Source: Lachnospiraceae bacterium
Lineage (GTDB): Bacteria > Bacillota > Clostridia > Lachnospirales > Lachnospiraceae
DNA: 54,137 bases
Assembly (NCBI GenBank): GCA_024689465.1
Contig: JAILDL010000111.1
Coordinates: forward strand, 1-54,137
Direction: 5' to 3'
Positions 53,036 to 54,137 of the stretch are shown piece after piece (position 1 is the first letter of the stretch; each line of letters starts with the position of its first letter). Made by a program: the position numbers and the translations under genes. The notes beneath the pieces are model-generated. The model had not been told where the DNA came from. It did no database searches and saw only the letters and a list, made by a program, of their open reading frames with translations.

Positions 53036-54137
53036 ATGAAGAAGAGAGTTTTATCCCTGGTTCTCGCTGCCGCTATGGTACTGTCCTTAGCAGGTTGCGG
53101 TTCCAACGCGTCTGCACCCGCAGACAACACAGCAGCAGCTGAAAGCGGCAATACAACCGATATTGCATTTGTTACCGATGTAGGTAACATCGACGATCAG
53201 TCTTTCAATCAGTACACATGGGCCGGTGTGCAGGAGTTTGCTTCTGCAAATGGTCTGGTCGCTAATTACTACAAGCCTTCAGAGGATTCCGATGCAGGTC
53301 GTGTAGAGCAGATGGGCAATGCTGTAAAGGACGGCGCAAAGGTAGTTGTTATGGCTGGTTACCTGTTCGCAGGTGCTCTGGCTGAGGCACAGGACAAGTA
53401 TCCGGATGTATCCTTCCTGGCAATCGATGTCAGCGTTGGTGATCTGGCTAACCCTGCTTCCAACACCGCTCTGATCACTTTCAAGGAAGAGCAGGCAGGT
53501 TATCTTGCAGGTTATGCAGCAGTTACCGATGGTTACAAGGAGATCGGTTTCCTTGGCGGTATGGCTGTTCCTGCAGTTGTTCGTTACGGTTACGGTTTTG
53601 TACAGGGTGCTGAGCAGGCTGCTCAGGATACCGGCGCAGAAGGCGTTAACATCAAGTACTGGTATTCCGGATCTTTCGTAGCAAACGATGACATCAAGGC
53701 TAAGATGGACAGCTGGTATTCCGAAGGAACCGAAGTTGTATTCGCATGCGGCGGTTCGATCTGCAACTCCTGTCTGGCAGCAGCACAGGCTAACAACGGC
53801 AAGATGATCGGTGTAGACGTTGACCAGTCCAACTTGGATGCAAACGTAGTGGTTACTTCCGCTATGAAGTCCCTGGCTAACTCCGTAAAGGTTACCCTGG
53901 CAGATGCCAAGGAAAACGGTTGGAAGTTCTCCTCTGCTTACGCAGGAAAGGAAACCACTCTCGGTGCAGCTGAGGGTTGTGTAGGCCTTCCTATGGAGAC
54001 CAGCAAGTTCTCCACCTTTACCCAGGAGAAGTATGATGAACTGTTTGCCGGTCTGGCTGATGGTTCTCTGGTAGTTGATAACAGCTTCGATACTGCTGTT
54101 ACCCCTGCCGTATCTGCTATTACTGTAGATTATCAGG
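53036..54137 (+). CDS. BMP family nucleoside-binding lipoprotein, partial
   Basis: At least 367 codons from ATG 53036 (CGGAGG upstream), running off the window. The signal peptide ends in lipobox LAGC, then an Ala/Asn/Thr spacer. The mature start TDIAFVTDVGNIDDQSFNQ is characteristic of the BMP/PnrA/TmpC family, which binds purine nucleosides for an ABC importer. AGYLFAGAL and GGSICNSCLA are further family positions. The downstream transporter genes are outside the window. Optimised codons indicate high expression. Confidence 0.93.
   Translation, partial: MKKRVLSLVLAAAMVLSLAGCGSNASAPADNTAAAESGNTTDIAFVTDVGNIDDQSFNQYTWAGVQEFASANGLVANYYKPSEDSDAGRVEQMGNAVKDGAKVVVMAGYLFAGALAEAQDKYPDVSFLAIDVSVGDLANPASNTALITFKEEQAGYLAGYAAVTDGYKEIGFLGGMAVPAVVRYGYGFVQGAEQAAQDTGAEGVNIKYWYSGSFVANDDIKAKMDSWYSEGTEVVFACGGSICNSCLAAAQANNGKMIGVDVDQSNLDANVVVTSAMKSLANSVKVTLADAKENGWKFSSAYAGKETTLGAAEGCVGLPMETSKFSTFTQEKYDELFAGLADGSLVVDNSFDTAVTPAVSAITVDYQ

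Overview
The window looks like a chromosomal segment of a Gram-positive anaerobe of the Clostridia, most likely Lachnospiraceae. Supporting evidence: the rpsF-ssb-rpsR / gdpP-rplI-dnaB neighbourhood, a nine-gene V/A-type Na+-ATPase operon, oxygen-sensitive class III ribonucleotide reductase (nrdD/nrdG), the glgC-glgD pair, spoVG, a SleB-type cell wall hydrolase, lipoproteins with short Gly/Ala spacers, and strong AGGAGG-type ribosome binding sites with consensus sigma-A promoters. Almost everything is core housekeeping. I see no phage, insertion sequence, CRISPR array, tRNA or rRNA.

Layout. 1-4.9 kb: rpsF (tail), ssb, rpsR, then gdpP (c-di-AMP phosphodiesterase), rplI and the replicative helicase dnaB. 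4.9-6.7 kb: a small ferredoxin gene interrupted by an in-frame TGA, mecA, and a 600-bp gap holding a probable structured RNA. 6.7-12.8 kb: a GH18/SH3 cell-surface hydrolase, tsaC/sua5, rpiB, upp, dCMP deaminase, a PcsB-like/SleB hydrolase and a DUF402 protein. 12.9-21.6 kb: the V-ATPase operon (G/H-type stalk, I, K, E, C, F, A, B, D); the catalytic A subunit carries an in-frame TGA exactly at the conserved Cys of its CGERGNEM motif. 21.7-27.9 kb: a large anchored protein of unknown function, queT under a preQ1-I-like riboswitch, nrdG and nrdD with tandem NrdR-like boxes. 27.9-39.2 kb: accessory transport and sugar genes, comprising an AraC regulator divergent from a GH4 glycosidase, a HlyD/MacB-type efflux operon ending in a repeat lipoprotein, and a second AraC regulator divergent from a CUT1 sugar ABC transporter. 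39.2-44.2 kb: prs, a helicase loader and DnaD-like primosome pair preceded by a cluster of DnaA boxes, and murC. 44.4-54.1 kb: glgC, glgD, spoVG, pth, mfd, a GGDEF cyclase, a 35-residue microprotein, and the start of a BMP-family nucleoside-binding lipoprotein that runs off the window.

The most interesting signal is the pair of opal codons. Two otherwise intact, conserved and well-expressed-looking genes (ferredoxin and V-ATPase subunit A) are each broken by a single TGA with no frameshift. In the ATPase the TGA replaces a near-invariant cysteine, as a selenocysteine (or UGA-to-Cys suppression) would. TGA is also an ordinary stop for many genes here, so wholesale code reassignment is not supported. 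No convincing bacterial SECIS is visible at either site, so base-calling error or true nonsense mutation remain real alternatives. Secondary points are the unassigned structured RNA near 6.2-6.5 kb, the DnaA-box cluster upstream of the primosome genes, and several regulator-operator arrangements.
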